31,002 bases of DNA from Lactobacillaceae bacterium UBA5807 (lineage in GTDB: Bacteria > Bacillota > Bacilli > Lactobacillales > Lactobacillaceae), in assembly GCA_002418005.1 (NCBI GenBank), contig DIDF01000011.1, positions 1-31,002 on the forward strand. Reading direction: 5' to 3'. Under the pieces are notes generated by a model. The model had not been told where the DNA came from and ran no database searches. It saw nothing but the letters and a program-made list of their open reading frames with translations. A program made the position numbers and the translations under genes. Of the stretch, positions 1 through 8,261 are shown piece after piece (the stretch's first letter is position 1; the number at the start of each line of letters is the position of its first letter).

Positions 1-4
1 TGTT

Positions 5-30
5 AAGCGGCTCAATTTCCGCTCTTTTTG
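5..30 (+). terminator. Probable terminator of a gene upstream of the window
   Basis: AGCGG (6-10) pairs with CCGCT (19-23) across an 8-nt loop and is followed by CTTTTTG. The stem is short, so this is only a probable Rho-independent terminator for a gene to the left. Confidence 0.5.
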
Positions 31-61
31 ATTTTGCACAATCCAAAAAATAGATAAAGAG

Positions 62-102
62 TATAATTAGATGAGTAGTTATCTTTTCGCGAAAGCGCGA
101 AA
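62..102 (+). promoter_or_regulatory. -10 box and 5'-UTR hairpin before the DUF3737 gene
   Basis: A perfect TATAAT lies at 62-67, with no convincing -35 box at normal spacing. Downstream, TTTCGCG (85-91) and CGCGAAA (96-102) form a 7-bp hairpin with a 4-nt loop. It would sit in the untranslated leader, about 20 nt before the ribosome site (AGGAG, 122-126). It could stabilise the mRNA or be a DNA operator; the sequence does not decide. Confidence 0.4.
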
Positions 103-135
103 TACCTAGTTTAAAAGTGTTAGGAGCTTTAAAAA

Positions 136-990
136 TTGACTAAAGAAATTGCTAACCAGTTCTTTGAGGGTGAAAGACCCTTATTTGGACTTCACGATGC
201 TAATATTAAAAACACTACTTTTGGGCAAGGAGAATCTCCTTTAAAAGAAAGCCAAAATATAAATATTGAAAGCACCATTTTTAAGTGGAAATATCCGCTT
301 TGGTACAGTAAACACATTACTATGAAGGATTCGGTTTTTGAAACCGTTGCTCATGCTGGGGTTTGGTATACTCACGATCTTTTGTTTGAAAACTGTGCTA
401 TTCAAGCCGGAAAAAACTTTAGAAGATGTTCAGACATTACTTTACGTCATGTCCATATGTCAAGTGCTAAAGAAACTCTTTGGACTTGCGATAATGTAGT
501 GTTGGATCATGTCCAGGCCAGTGGCCAATATTTTGGGATGAATAGTAGTAACTTAAAAATTAATAATTTAAATCTAATTGGTAATTACGCTTTTGATGGA
601 GCTAAGAACATCGAAGTTCACGATTCGATGCTTGTTACCAAAGACGCTTTTTGGAACTGTGAGAACGTCACAATTTATAATTCGACTATTAATGGTGAAT
701 ATTTTGGTTGGAATTCCAAGAATATTACCTTAATTAACTGCACCGTTGAAAGTGATCAGGGCTTTTGTTACATGGATAATATCAAACTTAAAAATTGTAA
801 TTTGCTCAGAACTGATTTGGCTTTTGAGTATTGTTCCAATATCGATGCTTCAATTAATTCCGACATTATGAGCGTAAAGAACTCCATTAGCGGAACAATT
901 AAAGCAAAGTCTATCGGTAAAATCATTCTAGAAAAAGATAAAATCGATCCTTCCAAGACAACTATCATTACTGAAGATAAAAGTATTTAA
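136..990 (+). CDS. DUF3737 family protein (right-handed beta-helix type)
   Basis: This is a 284-residue protein with no signal peptide or membrane segment. It is built almost wholly of short repeating strands with regularly spaced Asn, Cys and aromatic residues (for example NCENVTIYNSTINGEYFGWN, about 174-193), the pattern of a solenoid or beta-helix. This matches the DUF3737 family of lactobacilli and other Firmicutes, whose biochemical role is unknown to me. The TTG start is supported by AGGAG at 122-126. It ends 20 nt before a MalY/PatB-type lyase gene on the same strand and is probably co-transcribed with it, as I recall for this family elsewhere. No catalytic motif is apparent. The family call is firm; function is open. 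Confidence 0.85.
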   Translation: MTKEIANQFFEGERPLFGLHDANIKNTTFGQGESPLKESQNINIESTIFKWKYPLWYSKHITMKDSVFETVAHAGVWYTHDLLFENCAIQAGKNFRRCSDITLRHVHMSSAKETLWTCDNVVLDHVQASGQYFGMNSSNLKINNLNLIGNYAFDGAKNIEVHDSMLVTKDAFWNCENVTIYNSTINGEYFGWNSKNITLINCTVESDQGFCYMDNIKLKNCNLLRTDLAFEYCSNIDASINSDIMSVKNSISGTIKAKSIGKIILEKDKIDPSKTTIITEDKSI

Positions 991-1010
991 TTCTTAAGGG
1001 GTATTAAATT

Positions 1011-2186
1011 ATGAGATACGATTTTGATACTGTTTTAAACCGTCGTGGTACTGATTCTGTTAAGTGGGATGTTAAAGCTAATGAACTACCAATGTGGGTA
1101 GCGGATATGGATTTTAAAACTGCCCCTGAAATTATCAACGCTCTAGAGCAAAAGGTTCAAAATGGGGTCTTTGGCTATGAAGAACCTCACGAAAATTACT
1201 TTAACGCTGTGGCAGATTGGTATGAATCCCAACATAACTTTCGGCCAAATCCAGATTGGATGATTTTAACTACCGGCGTTGTCCCAACAATATCTTCAGT
1301 GGTTAGAAGAGTAACCAATCAAGGAGATAACGTGGTTGTTCAATCGCCAGTTTATGATATTTTTTACCATTCAATCGAAAATAATGGGCGCCATGTTTTG
1401 TCCAGTGATTTAGTTTATGATAAAAAAAGCCTTTCATATTCGATCGATTTCGGTGATTTAGAGGATAAATTAGCCCAACCACTTTCAACGTTAATGATTT
1501 TATGTAATCCAGCTAATCCAGTCGGAAAGATTTGGAGTAGGTATGAATTATCTAAGATTGCTCAGTTATGTAAAAAGCATCATGTTATTCTTTTAAGTGA
1601 TGAAATTCACGGTGATCTGACTTTTCACGATGAGAAATATACGCCGGCATTTTCTTTGGATGAGGATTTAATTGATGATTTAATTGTTTGCGTTTCTCCA
1701 AGTAAGACATTCAATGTTGCAGCTTTACATGCTGCCACGGCGATTGTTCCTAACGATAATTTGCGGGCTCAAGTTTCTCGTGGTATTAATAACGATGAAC
1801 TTGGTGAGCCCAATTTGGCAGCTATTCCTGGAACAATTGCAGCATACGAATATGGAGCTGACTGGCTTAAACATCTTAAAGCAAAATTACTTTCCAACTA
1901 TCAAGCAGTGGAACAAAAGCTTAAAGACAATCCATATGTTAAGTTGGTGCCAAGCGAAGCAACATATTTGTTATGGCTGGATGTTTCGGCGCTGACAGAT
2001 AATTCAAAAGAGTTGGAGCAATATATCCGCCAAGAAACCGGTTTGTATCTTTCATCAGGAGATGTTTATCGGGGCGATGGCAATTACTTCTTGAGAATGA
2101 ACATTGCTTGTCCAAGCACTGAATTAAAGGATGGGTTAAATCGTTTGGTGGCTGGTCTGAGTAAGTTCGCTCAATCTCACAAATAA
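1011..2186 (+). CDS. MalY/PatB family PLP-dependent C-S lyase/aminotransferase
   Basis: A cytoplasmic fold-type I PLP enzyme of 391 residues, the usual family length. Visible landmarks are LPMWVADMDF near the N-terminus (26-35), the CNPANPVGKIW segment (165-175), the cofactor Asp in LLSDEIHGDL (D197) and the Schiff-base lysine in SPSKTFN (K232). Relatives cleave cystathionine or cysteine to a thiol, pyruvate and ammonia (cystathionine beta-lyase activity) and some act as aminotransferases. The exact substrate cannot be read from sequence. AAGGGG precedes the ATG. It follows the DUF3737 gene by 20 nt and is closed by a strong hairpin terminator at 2199-2234, so the two genes look like one unit. 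Confidence 0.9.
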   Translation: MRYDFDTVLNRRGTDSVKWDVKANELPMWVADMDFKTAPEIINALEQKVQNGVFGYEEPHENYFNAVADWYESQHNFRPNPDWMILTTGVVPTISSVVRRVTNQGDNVVVQSPVYDIFYHSIENNGRHVLSSDLVYDKKSLSYSIDFGDLEDKLAQPLSTLMILCNPANPVGKIWSRYELSKIAQLCKKHHVILLSDEIHGDLTFHDEKYTPAFSLDEDLIDDLIVCVSPSKTFNVAALHAATAIVPNDNLRAQVSRGINNDELGEPNLAAIPGTIAAYEYGADWLKHLKAKLLSNYQAVEQKLKDNPYVKLVPSEATYLLWLDVSALTDNSKELEQYIRQETGLYLSSGDVYRGDGNYFLRMNIACPSTELKDGLNRLVAGLSKFAQSHK

Positions 2187-2198
2187 GGTATTTTAGTT

Positions 2199-2234
2199 AG
2201 AAAGTGGTTCTTTTTGAACTACTTTCTTATTTTT
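2199..2234 (+). terminator. Rho-independent terminator after the lyase gene
   Basis: A 12-bp stem (2199-2210 with 2216-2227, one G-U pair) with a TTTTT loop is followed by TATTTTT. It separates the DUF3737-lyase unit from the MFS gene. Confidence 0.85.
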
Positions 2235-2275
2235 ACCTGGAAGAATAATGGAAACTAATTAAGGGATTAGATTAT

Positions 2276-3469
2276 ATGAAGAATACCAACAGACCAAGTT
2301 TATTTTTTAATATTGAAATATTCCTACTAGCTGCAAATATGCGGATAGCAATTACTTCGATTCCACCGATTATCAGCATGATTGCTAAAACTTTTAATTT
2401 ATCGACGGCTCAAATGGGGGCGTTGACGACTATTCCGGTTCTTTGTTTTGGTTTTTTGTCAGTTTTGGCCGGAAGGATAATTACTAAAATTGGCACTGGT
2501 TTATCATTGCAAATTGCTTTGATTTGTCTAACTACAGCGAATATCCTTAGAGTGTACACTAATTCAGCAATGATTGTTGGGACCGTTCTTGTTGGTGCCT
2601 CAATTGCTGTGATTAATGTTTTGATGCCAACAATTATTGTTGAGTGGCATCCTGAAAGTTCTACCCGATTGAACGGATTATATAGTGCTGCAATGAATTT
2701 ATGTTCAGCCATAGCCGGAGCAATTGTTGTTCCAATTGCTACTCAGTTTGGGTGGGAATTTATGGTTCAGTTGTTATCTGTCCCCGCAATTCTGGCTTTT
2801 ATTGGTTGGCTATTTTTACCTAAAAATGGGAAACGAAAAGTCCCAATAAGACAAAGCAAAGATCTAAAATCAGTTCCCAAACGAAAAGTATGGCGGCGCC
2901 CGGAAGTTTGGTTTTTGGCAATTTTTATGGGCTGTCAATCTGGGGTATTCTATACGGTGGTTGCCTGGTTACCTAACGTTTTGGTTAGTCATGGAATGAC
3001 CGCATCGACTGCTGGAATTTTGTTTGCCGTATTTCAAATTGCTGGAGTACCATTTTCTTATATTGTTCCTCGAGCGACTTCTAAAGCCAGCAGCATGCGG
3101 ATGGTGATGGCTGGCCTATGTGCAGGCTACTTAATTGGGATTGGCACTTTAATTATTAATGAAGCTCCGTTTTGGATCTTGACGATTGCCTGTATAATTG
3201 CCGGAATTACTACTTCCTCTATTTTTACATTGGTTCTTAGTTTGATCACAGTTATTTCTGATTCTGCTCAAGATGCTGGAATGGTAGGTGGGTTTACCCA
3301 ATCAGTGGGCTACTTGATTGCCAGTGCTGGCCCGACAATTTTTGGAATTGTGCGCTCAACTTCTGGAAGTTGGCCAGTTACTTTAGCGATTATTCTAGGC
3401 GTAGCAGTGGTCGCAATTGTGGTTGGGTTCGGTCTGATTCATCATCTAAGCAACAAAATGATGGCTTAA
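2276..3469 (+). CDS. MFS transporter, CynX/NimT-like
   Basis: A 397-residue integral membrane protein with about twelve hydrophobic segments in two halves. They are split by a basic cytoplasmic loop near residues 183-206 (rich in K and R: NGKRKVPIRQSKDLK). Features such as ANMRIAITSIPPII near the start and the GGFTQSVGYLIASAGP stretch in the second half are typical of the CynX/NimT group (cyanate and 2-nitroimidazole transporters), whose members have mixed substrates. The substrate here is unknown. Weak ribosome site AAGGGA at about 2260. Only 15 nt separate it from the alarmone synthetase gene, so MFS, synthetase and Lrp regulator probably form one transcript. Confidence 0.85.
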   Translation: MKNTNRPSLFFNIEIFLLAANMRIAITSIPPIISMIAKTFNLSTAQMGALTTIPVLCFGFLSVLAGRIITKIGTGLSLQIALICLTTANILRVYTNSAMIVGTVLVGASIAVINVLMPTIIVEWHPESSTRLNGLYSAAMNLCSAIAGAIVVPIATQFGWEFMVQLLSVPAILAFIGWLFLPKNGKRKVPIRQSKDLKSVPKRKVWRRPEVWFLAIFMGCQSGVFYTVVAWLPNVLVSHGMTASTAGILFAVFQIAGVPFSYIVPRATSKASSMRMVMAGLCAGYLIGIGTLIINEAPFWILTIACIIAGITTSSIFTLVLSLITVISDSAQDAGMVGGFTQSVGYLIASAGPTIFGIVRSTSGSWPVTLAIILGVAVVAIVVGFGLIHHLSNKMMA

Positions 3470-3484
3470 TTTAAGGAGAATTTA

Positions 3485-4201
3485 ATGATACTTGAAAGAA
3501 CTAACTTTATGGATATGAAAGATATTGAAAAACAGCTTGAGGAGCATTTTCCAATTGATAAAAATCAAATGGAGGAGTTAAAAAGAGTTGCAGATATTTA
3601 TCAATTATGTCAGGCAGGAGCTAATGAAGTTGGAACCAAATTAGAGAACCTGGACGCTGAGTTTCAGTTTAAATATTCCCATAATCCAATTCATTATATG
3701 GAGGAACGAATGAAAGCTTTTCCTAGTTTAGTGGGCAAATTAAGAAGAAAGAAATTGCCACTAACTTCTCAAAGTATCAAAGATCATATTTTTGATGTTG
3801 CTGGCATTCGGGTAATTACAAATTACATTGACGACATTTTTCGGATTGAGGATTCATTGGTTAATCAATCAGATATAACACTGATAAGAAGAAAGAATTA
3901 CGTTGCTCATCCAAAAACTAGTGGGTACAGGAGCCTTCATCTTATTGTTTCTGTTCCGGTTTTTGAAGCAGAAGGAGCCCGGGATGCAATAGTTGAAGTT
4001 CAAATCAGAACTGTCGGAATGGAAATGTGGGCAAGTTTGGAACATCAGCTTAGATACAAAACTGATATTGATAGAAGTATCGTTGACCAGTATAGTAATA
4101 GTTTGGTAGGATATTCTGACCAGTTGAATCTGATTGAGTTAAAAATGCAAGAAATTTTTAAGCATTTGAATGGTTTAGAATCATACCAAGCTAAGGGTTA
4201 G
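3485..4201 (+). CDS. Small alarmone synthetase (RelP/RelQ-type GTP pyrophosphokinase)
   Basis: A single-domain RelA/SpoT synthetase of 238 residues with no HD hydrolase, TGS or ACT domain, so it should only make (p)ppGpp from ATP and GDP/GTP. Motifs are DVAGIRVITNYIDDIF (the Mg-binding region), the RRKNYVAHPKTSGYRSLHLI substrate segment and VEVQIRTVGMEMWASLEHQL. These are diagnostic of the fold. The ATG at 3485 has AAGGAG at 3474-3479; an in-frame ATG at 3512 lacks a comparable site. Known small synthetases are about 210 residues, so this has a slightly longer N-terminus. It lies 15 nt after an MFS gene and 29 nt before an Lrp-type regulator gene, placing alarmone synthesis in an amino-acid-linked cluster. 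I could not separate RelP from RelQ with confidence. Confidence 0.92.
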   Translation: MILERTNFMDMKDIEKQLEEHFPIDKNQMEELKRVADIYQLCQAGANEVGTKLENLDAEFQFKYSHNPIHYMEERMKAFPSLVGKLRRKKLPLTSQSIKDHIFDVAGIRVITNYIDDIFRIEDSLVNQSDITLIRRKNYVAHPKTSGYRSLHLIVSVPVFEAEGARDAIVEVQIRTVGMEMWASLEHQLRYKTDIDRSIVDQYSNSLVGYSDQLNLIELKMQEIFKHLNGLESYQAKG

Positions 4202-4230
4202 AGACCTTTTAAATTTTTGGAGGATTAAAA

Positions 4231-4668
4231 ATGGACCAAACAGACAAAAAGTTGCTGAACATTTTACAAACCGATGGCAGATTGGATACAGACAAGTTAA
4301 GTAAGGTTCTCTTTATTTCTAAAGATGAAATCAATGAAAAGCTTCAGCAATTTAAACAAGATGGCATAATTACCAGCTTTTCCGCCCGAGTTGATTTAGA
4401 TAAGGTTGATTTACGAATCAAGGCTTTTGTTCAGATTGATATCAATCCCAATCAAAAGGATGCATTTTATGCGTACATTCGGCCAATCCCAAACGTTTTA
4501 GAGTGCAACTGTATTACTGGGCCCTACTCGATGCTTTTAAAAGTTGCTTTTGAAGAATCTGATCAACTTGATGATTTTATTAATAAACTTCATAAGTTTG
4601 GGCGCACTAACACTCAGATGGTGTTCTCTACGCCTATTACCCCAAGGGGATTCATGTTTGAAATATAG
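4231..4668 (+). CDS. Lrp/AsnC family transcriptional regulator
   Basis: At 145 residues it has the standard Lrp/AsnC layout. An N-terminal winged helix-turn-helix opens with DQTDKKLLNILQTDGR (residues 2-17), then a short linker leads to the RAM ligand-binding and oligomerising domain (from about residue 65, with the NCITGPYSMLLKV strand pair). Lrp proteins sense amino acids and form dimers to octamers that bend DNA. Neither effector nor targets can be read here; the adjacent MFS and alarmone genes are natural candidates. TGGAGGAT precedes the ATG. No terminator is obvious before the amidase gene. Confidence 0.9.
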   Translation: MDQTDKKLLNILQTDGRLDTDKLSKVLFISKDEINEKLQQFKQDGIITSFSARVDLDKVDLRIKAFVQIDINPNQKDAFYAYIRPIPNVLECNCITGPYSMLLKVAFEESDQLDDFINKLHKFGRTNTQMVFSTPITPRGFMFEI

Positions 4669-4683
4669 AGTTGATTAAATATG

Positions 4684-4711
4684 TTTCAAGTCTCTTTTTA
4701 TCGACTATAAT
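4684..4711 (+). promoter_or_regulatory. Putative promoter of the amidase gene
   Basis: TTTCAA (4684-4689) and TATAAT (4706-4711) with a 16-bp spacer lie about 45 nt before the ATG. The -10 box is perfect; the -35 box is weak. Confidence 0.5.
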
Positions 4712-4756
4712 GGGAAATAGAACTTTTAAAAATGGTATCGATAACGGGGGGATTCC

Positions 4757-5443
4757 ATGAAAAATATTCGCAGATATTTTTTTCTCGCTGCGGTAGGTTT
4801 CTTGGGTTTGGTGTTTGCTTTTACATGCTCGAACCCGTCAGTTTTTGCGGCAACTTCTAAAGTAAACAATTACATTTCTGTAAATAAGATTAGTCATGCT
4901 AACGTTACCAGTGCCGTCTGGAACGGATTTCCAAAGTATAATTACCGTCATGGGTACGGCAAACCTGAGGGAGTCGTTATTCACGAAACTGGTAATCCTA
5001 ATTCGACAATTTACAATGAAATAGCGTATATGAAAAAAGATTATCAGAATGCTTTTGTGCATTCTTTCGTCGATGCAAGTCGAATCATCAATATTGCGAA
5101 TACTAATTATTTATGTTGGGGCGTTGGGTATCCTGGTAATGCTCGATTTCTTCAGTTTGAACAAGTTGAAGTTCATTCAAAGTCGGCATTTGCCCATGAA
5201 GTTGCCAATACTGCATACTATGCTGCCTATTTGCTTAAGAAATATCATTTAAAGCCAAATGATGCTGCTTATGACGGTAAAGGTACGGTTTGGTCCCACG
5301 CAGCTGTAGCAAAGTTTTTAGGTGGTTCTGATCATACGGATCCTGTTGGCTATTATGCTAGCTGCGGATCGAAATATTTTGGTCAGGCGTACACGATGTC
5401 ACAACTGTATCAACTAATTAAGGCTGATTATAATAAAATGTAA
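4757..5443 (+). CDS. Secreted N-acetylmuramoyl-L-alanine amidase (Amidase_2/PGRP fold)
   Basis: A 228-residue exported protein. Residues 1 to about 31 form a Sec signal peptide: basic KNIRR, a hydrophobic core, then a probable cut near VFA-AT. The remainder is one Amidase_2 domain. Zinc-site landmarks are GVVIHETGN (H76), VWSHAAV (H181) and SDHTDPVGYY (H193/D195). Such enzymes cut the bond between muramic acid and L-Ala in peptidoglycan. There is no SH3b, LysM or other wall-binding repeat, so it is a minimal amidase. A G-rich site (ACGGGGGGA) precedes the ATG. It has its own promoter and terminator and so appears monocistronic. Similar domains occur in phage lysins, but no phage genes flank it. 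Confidence 0.88.
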   Translation: MKNIRRYFFLAAVGFLGLVFAFTCSNPSVFAATSKVNNYISVNKISHANVTSAVWNGFPKYNYRHGYGKPEGVVIHETGNPNSTIYNEIAYMKKDYQNAFVHSFVDASRIINIANTNYLCWGVGYPGNARFLQFEQVEVHSKSAFAHEVANTAYYAAYLLKKYHLKPNDAAYDGKGTVWSHAAVAKFLGGSDHTDPVGYYASCGSKYFGQAYTMSQLYQLIKADYNKM

Positions 5444-5450
5444 ATTACAA

Positions 5451-5484
5451 AAAACAGGTTCTCATATTGAGAACCTGCTTTTTT
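5451..5484. terminator. Bidirectional terminator between the amidase and lipoprotein genes
   Basis: A perfect 10-bp stem, CAGGTTCTCA (5455-5464) with TGAGAACCTG (5468-5477), has a 3-nt loop. It is flanked by an A-run on the left and CTTTTTT on the right, so it can stop both convergent transcripts. Confidence 0.9.
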
Positions 5485-6349
5485 ATCTAGTAATGTAAAT
5501 ATACAGGGAAGTAGTTGAAAATCCAATGTCGTATTTTATTTTATTGGAAGTAATTGTTTTAATAGTAGTTTGGCTGGAGTTGCCACTTTTGGTCTCATTT
5601 TGAAATTCTTTTAAGACCTTTTTAGAATTAGCTCCTAGTTCACTGCCAAGAATTGAAAATGAAACAATAAACTTTTGGGCTAAACTTTTATTTTTCAGGG
5701 CATGGATTGGCAGAATGGTTGCTATTCCAATAACCTGATCATTGTCTACATTGATCCGAATTGTGTGACTATTTGTGTTTACATAATTCTTGATACCATT
5801 GGTTGCTTTAGTTGGCAGCAGTTGATCTGAGACTTTTGCTTTAGCTTTATTCATGGCTGAGGTCAGATTGGCTTGTTCCTTTTTAAGCACGGCTGCTTTT
5901 TGCATCAATGCCAATGAAGGTTGAGCGGTTTTTAAAGCAGCTGCTTGTTTTTTGAGATTCAAAGCAGCCCTTTGCTGAGATTTGGATAAATTCATGCCAA
6001 TTAGGGCCTGATTGTAATTTTTGGCGAGTTTGGAATACTTAATCATTGGTTTGGCTCTAGTAACTTTAACATTTTTACTTAAATTTGCTGAAGTTACCTT
6101 TATGTTTTGATTAAATAATTTTGCTGGCACCATAAAACTAAAAGTTCCATTCTGAACTTTTTGAGCTTGTTTAGCTTGCCCCGGAATTTGGTAATTAATT
6201 TCTTTTTGATTGGATTTTCCTTGGACGACGGCTGTCAGCCCTGAGGGAGCATACTTACTTTTATCTACGGAAAGCGTTGATCTGCCACAACCAGCAAGGC
6301 TGAGAGTAAAAGCAGCAATCAATGTTGATAAAATAATTGTTTTTTTCAT
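5483..6349 (-). CDS. Putative lipoprotein co-transcribed with an ABC exporter
   Basis: A 288-residue lipoprotein. The ATG at 6349 is preferred over the upstream TTG at 6367 because AGGAGG lies directly before it, and that site overlaps the stop codon of the upstream ABC gene. The N-terminus has MKK, a hydrophobic core and the lipobox LAGC with Cys21, so it should be lipid-anchored outside the membrane. The mature part is rich in Lys, Ala, Gln and Asn. It has a likely helical region near residues 105-175 and no domain I recognise. Placement as the third gene of an exporter operon suggests an accessory role, but this is inference only. It ends next to the shared terminator. Confidence 0.75.
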   Translation of the reverse strand: MKKTIILSTLIAAFTLSLAGCGRSTLSVDKSKYAPSGLTAVVQGKSNQKEINYQIPGQAKQAQKVQNGTFSFMVPAKLFNQNIKVTSANLSKNVKVTRAKPMIKYSKLAKNYNQALIGMNLSKSQQRAALNLKKQAAALKTAQPSLALMQKAAVLKKEQANLTSAMNKAKAKVSDQLLPTKATNGIKNYVNTNSHTIRINVDNDQVIGIATILPIHALKNKSLAQKFIVSFSILGSELGANSKKVLKEFQNETKSGNSSQTTIKTITSNKIKYDIGFSTTSLYIYITR

Positions 6350-6359
6350 TATCGGCCTC

Positions 6360-8261
6360 CTAATCAAACGACACGTTATCGTTAAATTGACTGTTATAAA
6401 GATCCGCGTAAAAGCCGTTTTTCTTTAACAATTCATTATGAGTTCCAGTTTCAACAATTGAGCCATGGTTCATTACGATAATGTTGTCCGCACTTTGAAT
6501 AGTTGAAAGTCGATGAGCGACCACAAAACTCGTTCTGCCTTTTGAAAGTTTGTTCATGGCGTTTTGAATTTGAACTTCGGTTCGAGTATCAACAGAACTA
6601 GTTGCTTCATCCAAAATTAATATTTCAGGATCGGCTAAAAATGCTCTGGCAATTGTTAATAGCTGTCTTTGCCCTTGAGAAATATTTGAAGCTGATTCAT
6701 TCAAAATGGTGTCATAACCTTCGGGTAACTTGCGAACAAAGTCGTCGACGTGGGCCTCTTTTGCGGCGGCGATGATTTCATCTCGGCTGGCATTTTCTCG
6801 GCCATATTTAATGTTGTCATAGATTGTTCCTGTGAATAACCAAGTATCTTGGAGAACCATTGCAAAATGAGATCGCAGGTCCTCTCTTTTAATATCTCTG
6901 GTATCTTTTCCGTTTAATTTAATTGAGCCACCTTGAATATCATAGAATCTTTCCAGTAAGTTAATGATCGTTGTTTTTCCGGCCCCAGTTGGTCCAACAA
7001 TGGCAACTTCTTGGCCTTTTTTAACGTGAAGAGTGTAATCCTTGAGTAAGGTTCCTTCTTCTTGGTTGTAACCAAATTTTACGTGTTCAAAAGTGATTTG
7101 GTCATCAGTATTGTTTTCAATCGGCCGGTTTTTATTGGTATCTTTCATTTCTTGTTCGTCGATTACCGCGAATACTCGTTCTGCTGAGGCAATTGTTGAC
7201 TGAATGGTGTTCATTAAGTTTGCTAATTGTGAAATTGGTTGGGAAAACTGGTTAGTATATTGAAGAAAAGCTTGGACATTTCCCAAAGTGATACTACCTT
7301 GAGCCACCTGAATACCCCCAAGCACAGCGACGAAGACGTAACCAATGTTGTTCAAAAAAATCATTAAAGGCATAATTACACCAGAAATAAACTGAGCCTT
7401 CCAAGCGGACTGATAATATTTTTCATTTTGGACTTCGAATTTGTTAATTGTATCTTTTTCACGGTCAAAACTTTTAAGAACTTGTTGGCCGGCATAATTT
7501 TCCTCAACCTGGTCGTTCAACAATCCAAGGCTTTTCTGTTGAGCAGCAAAGAACTTTTGTGATCTAGGAGCAACAATTCCAACAATAATTAAACTAACTG
7601 GAATAGTTACTAAAGCAATAAGAGTCAGTTGCCAGCTTATTGTTAGCATCATAAATAGTGTTCCAAAAAATTGGACTGTACTTGTGACTGCTTGAGTTAA
7701 ACTCTGTTGAAGGGTGTTAGCAATGTTATCCATGTCATTAACTGCACGACTCATGATATCCCCATTGTTATGGGTATCGTAATAAAGGATTGGTACTTTA
7801 CGCATTTTTTCCTTCATTTGCCGGCGAAGTTTATACACAGTTCTTTGAGAGATTAAAGTCATAATGTACTGCTGCAGGTAACTGAAGATTGCTGAAGCCA
7901 GGTACATTAAAGCCACGACAATAATGATATTGACGATCTTTTGAAAATCGATTGGCAGGTTATTAATTTTAATGCCGGCTTTTTGATCGGCTGAACCCTT
8001 CATAACCCCTTTAAATATTTCTGTGGTTGCTTGCCCTAAAATCTTTGGTGTTCTGATTTGAAAGATCACACTGACAATGGCGAAGATCAAAACAAATATT
8101 AAACCAACCATTCGATCAGACATGTAATCCATCAAACGCTTTGTGGTTTTCCAAAAGTTCTTTGGCTTTTCTACTAAACCTGGGCCATGGCCTCGAGGCC
8201 CTCTTGGTGCGGGGGTAGGGGTAGTTGACTCCGAATCCTTATTTGAGTTATTTTGAGCCAT
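6360..8261 (-). CDS. ABC exporter half-transporter, BmrD/LmrD/TM288-like (catalytically complete subunit)
   Basis: A 633-residue type IV ABC exporter subunit. A Pro/Gly-rich N-terminal tail (1-35) precedes six membrane helices (about 50-350) and a nucleotide-binding domain. The domain has Walker A GPTGAGKT (423-430), signature ISQGQ (527-531), Walker B LILDE with catalytic Glu552, and switch His583. SQGQ replaces the canonical SGGQ, as I recall for TM288 and related subunits. It pairs with the product of the upstream gene; the two overlap by one base (TAATG), a sign of translational coupling and fixed stoichiometry. Homologues export drugs or lipids; the substrate here is unknown. Its stop codon is embedded in the ribosome site of the lipoprotein gene. 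Confidence 0.92.
   Translation of the reverse strand: MAQNNSNKDSESTTPTPAPRGPRGHGPGLVEKPKNFWKTTKRLMDYMSDRMVGLIFVLIFAIVSVIFQIRTPKILGQATTEIFKGVMKGSADQKAGIKINNLPIDFQKIVNIIIVVALMYLASAIFSYLQQYIMTLISQRTVYKLRRQMKEKMRKVPILYYDTHNNGDIMSRAVNDMDNIANTLQQSLTQAVTSTVQFFGTLFMMLTISWQLTLIALVTIPVSLIIVGIVAPRSQKFFAAQQKSLGLLNDQVEENYAGQQVLKSFDREKDTINKFEVQNEKYYQSAWKAQFISGVIMPLMIFLNNIGYVFVAVLGGIQVAQGSITLGNVQAFLQYTNQFSQPISQLANLMNTIQSTIASAERVFAVIDEQEMKDTNKNRPIENNTDDQITFEHVKFGYNQEEGTLLKDYTLHVKKGQEVAIVGPTGAGKTTIINLLERFYDIQGGSIKLNGKDTRDIKREDLRSHFAMVLQDTWLFTGTIYDNIKYGRENASRDEIIAAAKEAHVDDFVRKLPEGYDTILNESASNISQGQRQLLTIARAFLADPEILILDEATSSVDTRTEVQIQNAMNKLSKGRTSFVVAHRLSTIQSADNIIVMNHGSIVETGTHNELLKKNGFYADLYNSQFNDNVSFD

Noticed and set aside
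4757..5443. Prophage endolysin
   Set aside because: The amidase domain is shared with phage lysins, but there is a normal Sec signal peptide, no holin and no phage genes nearby.
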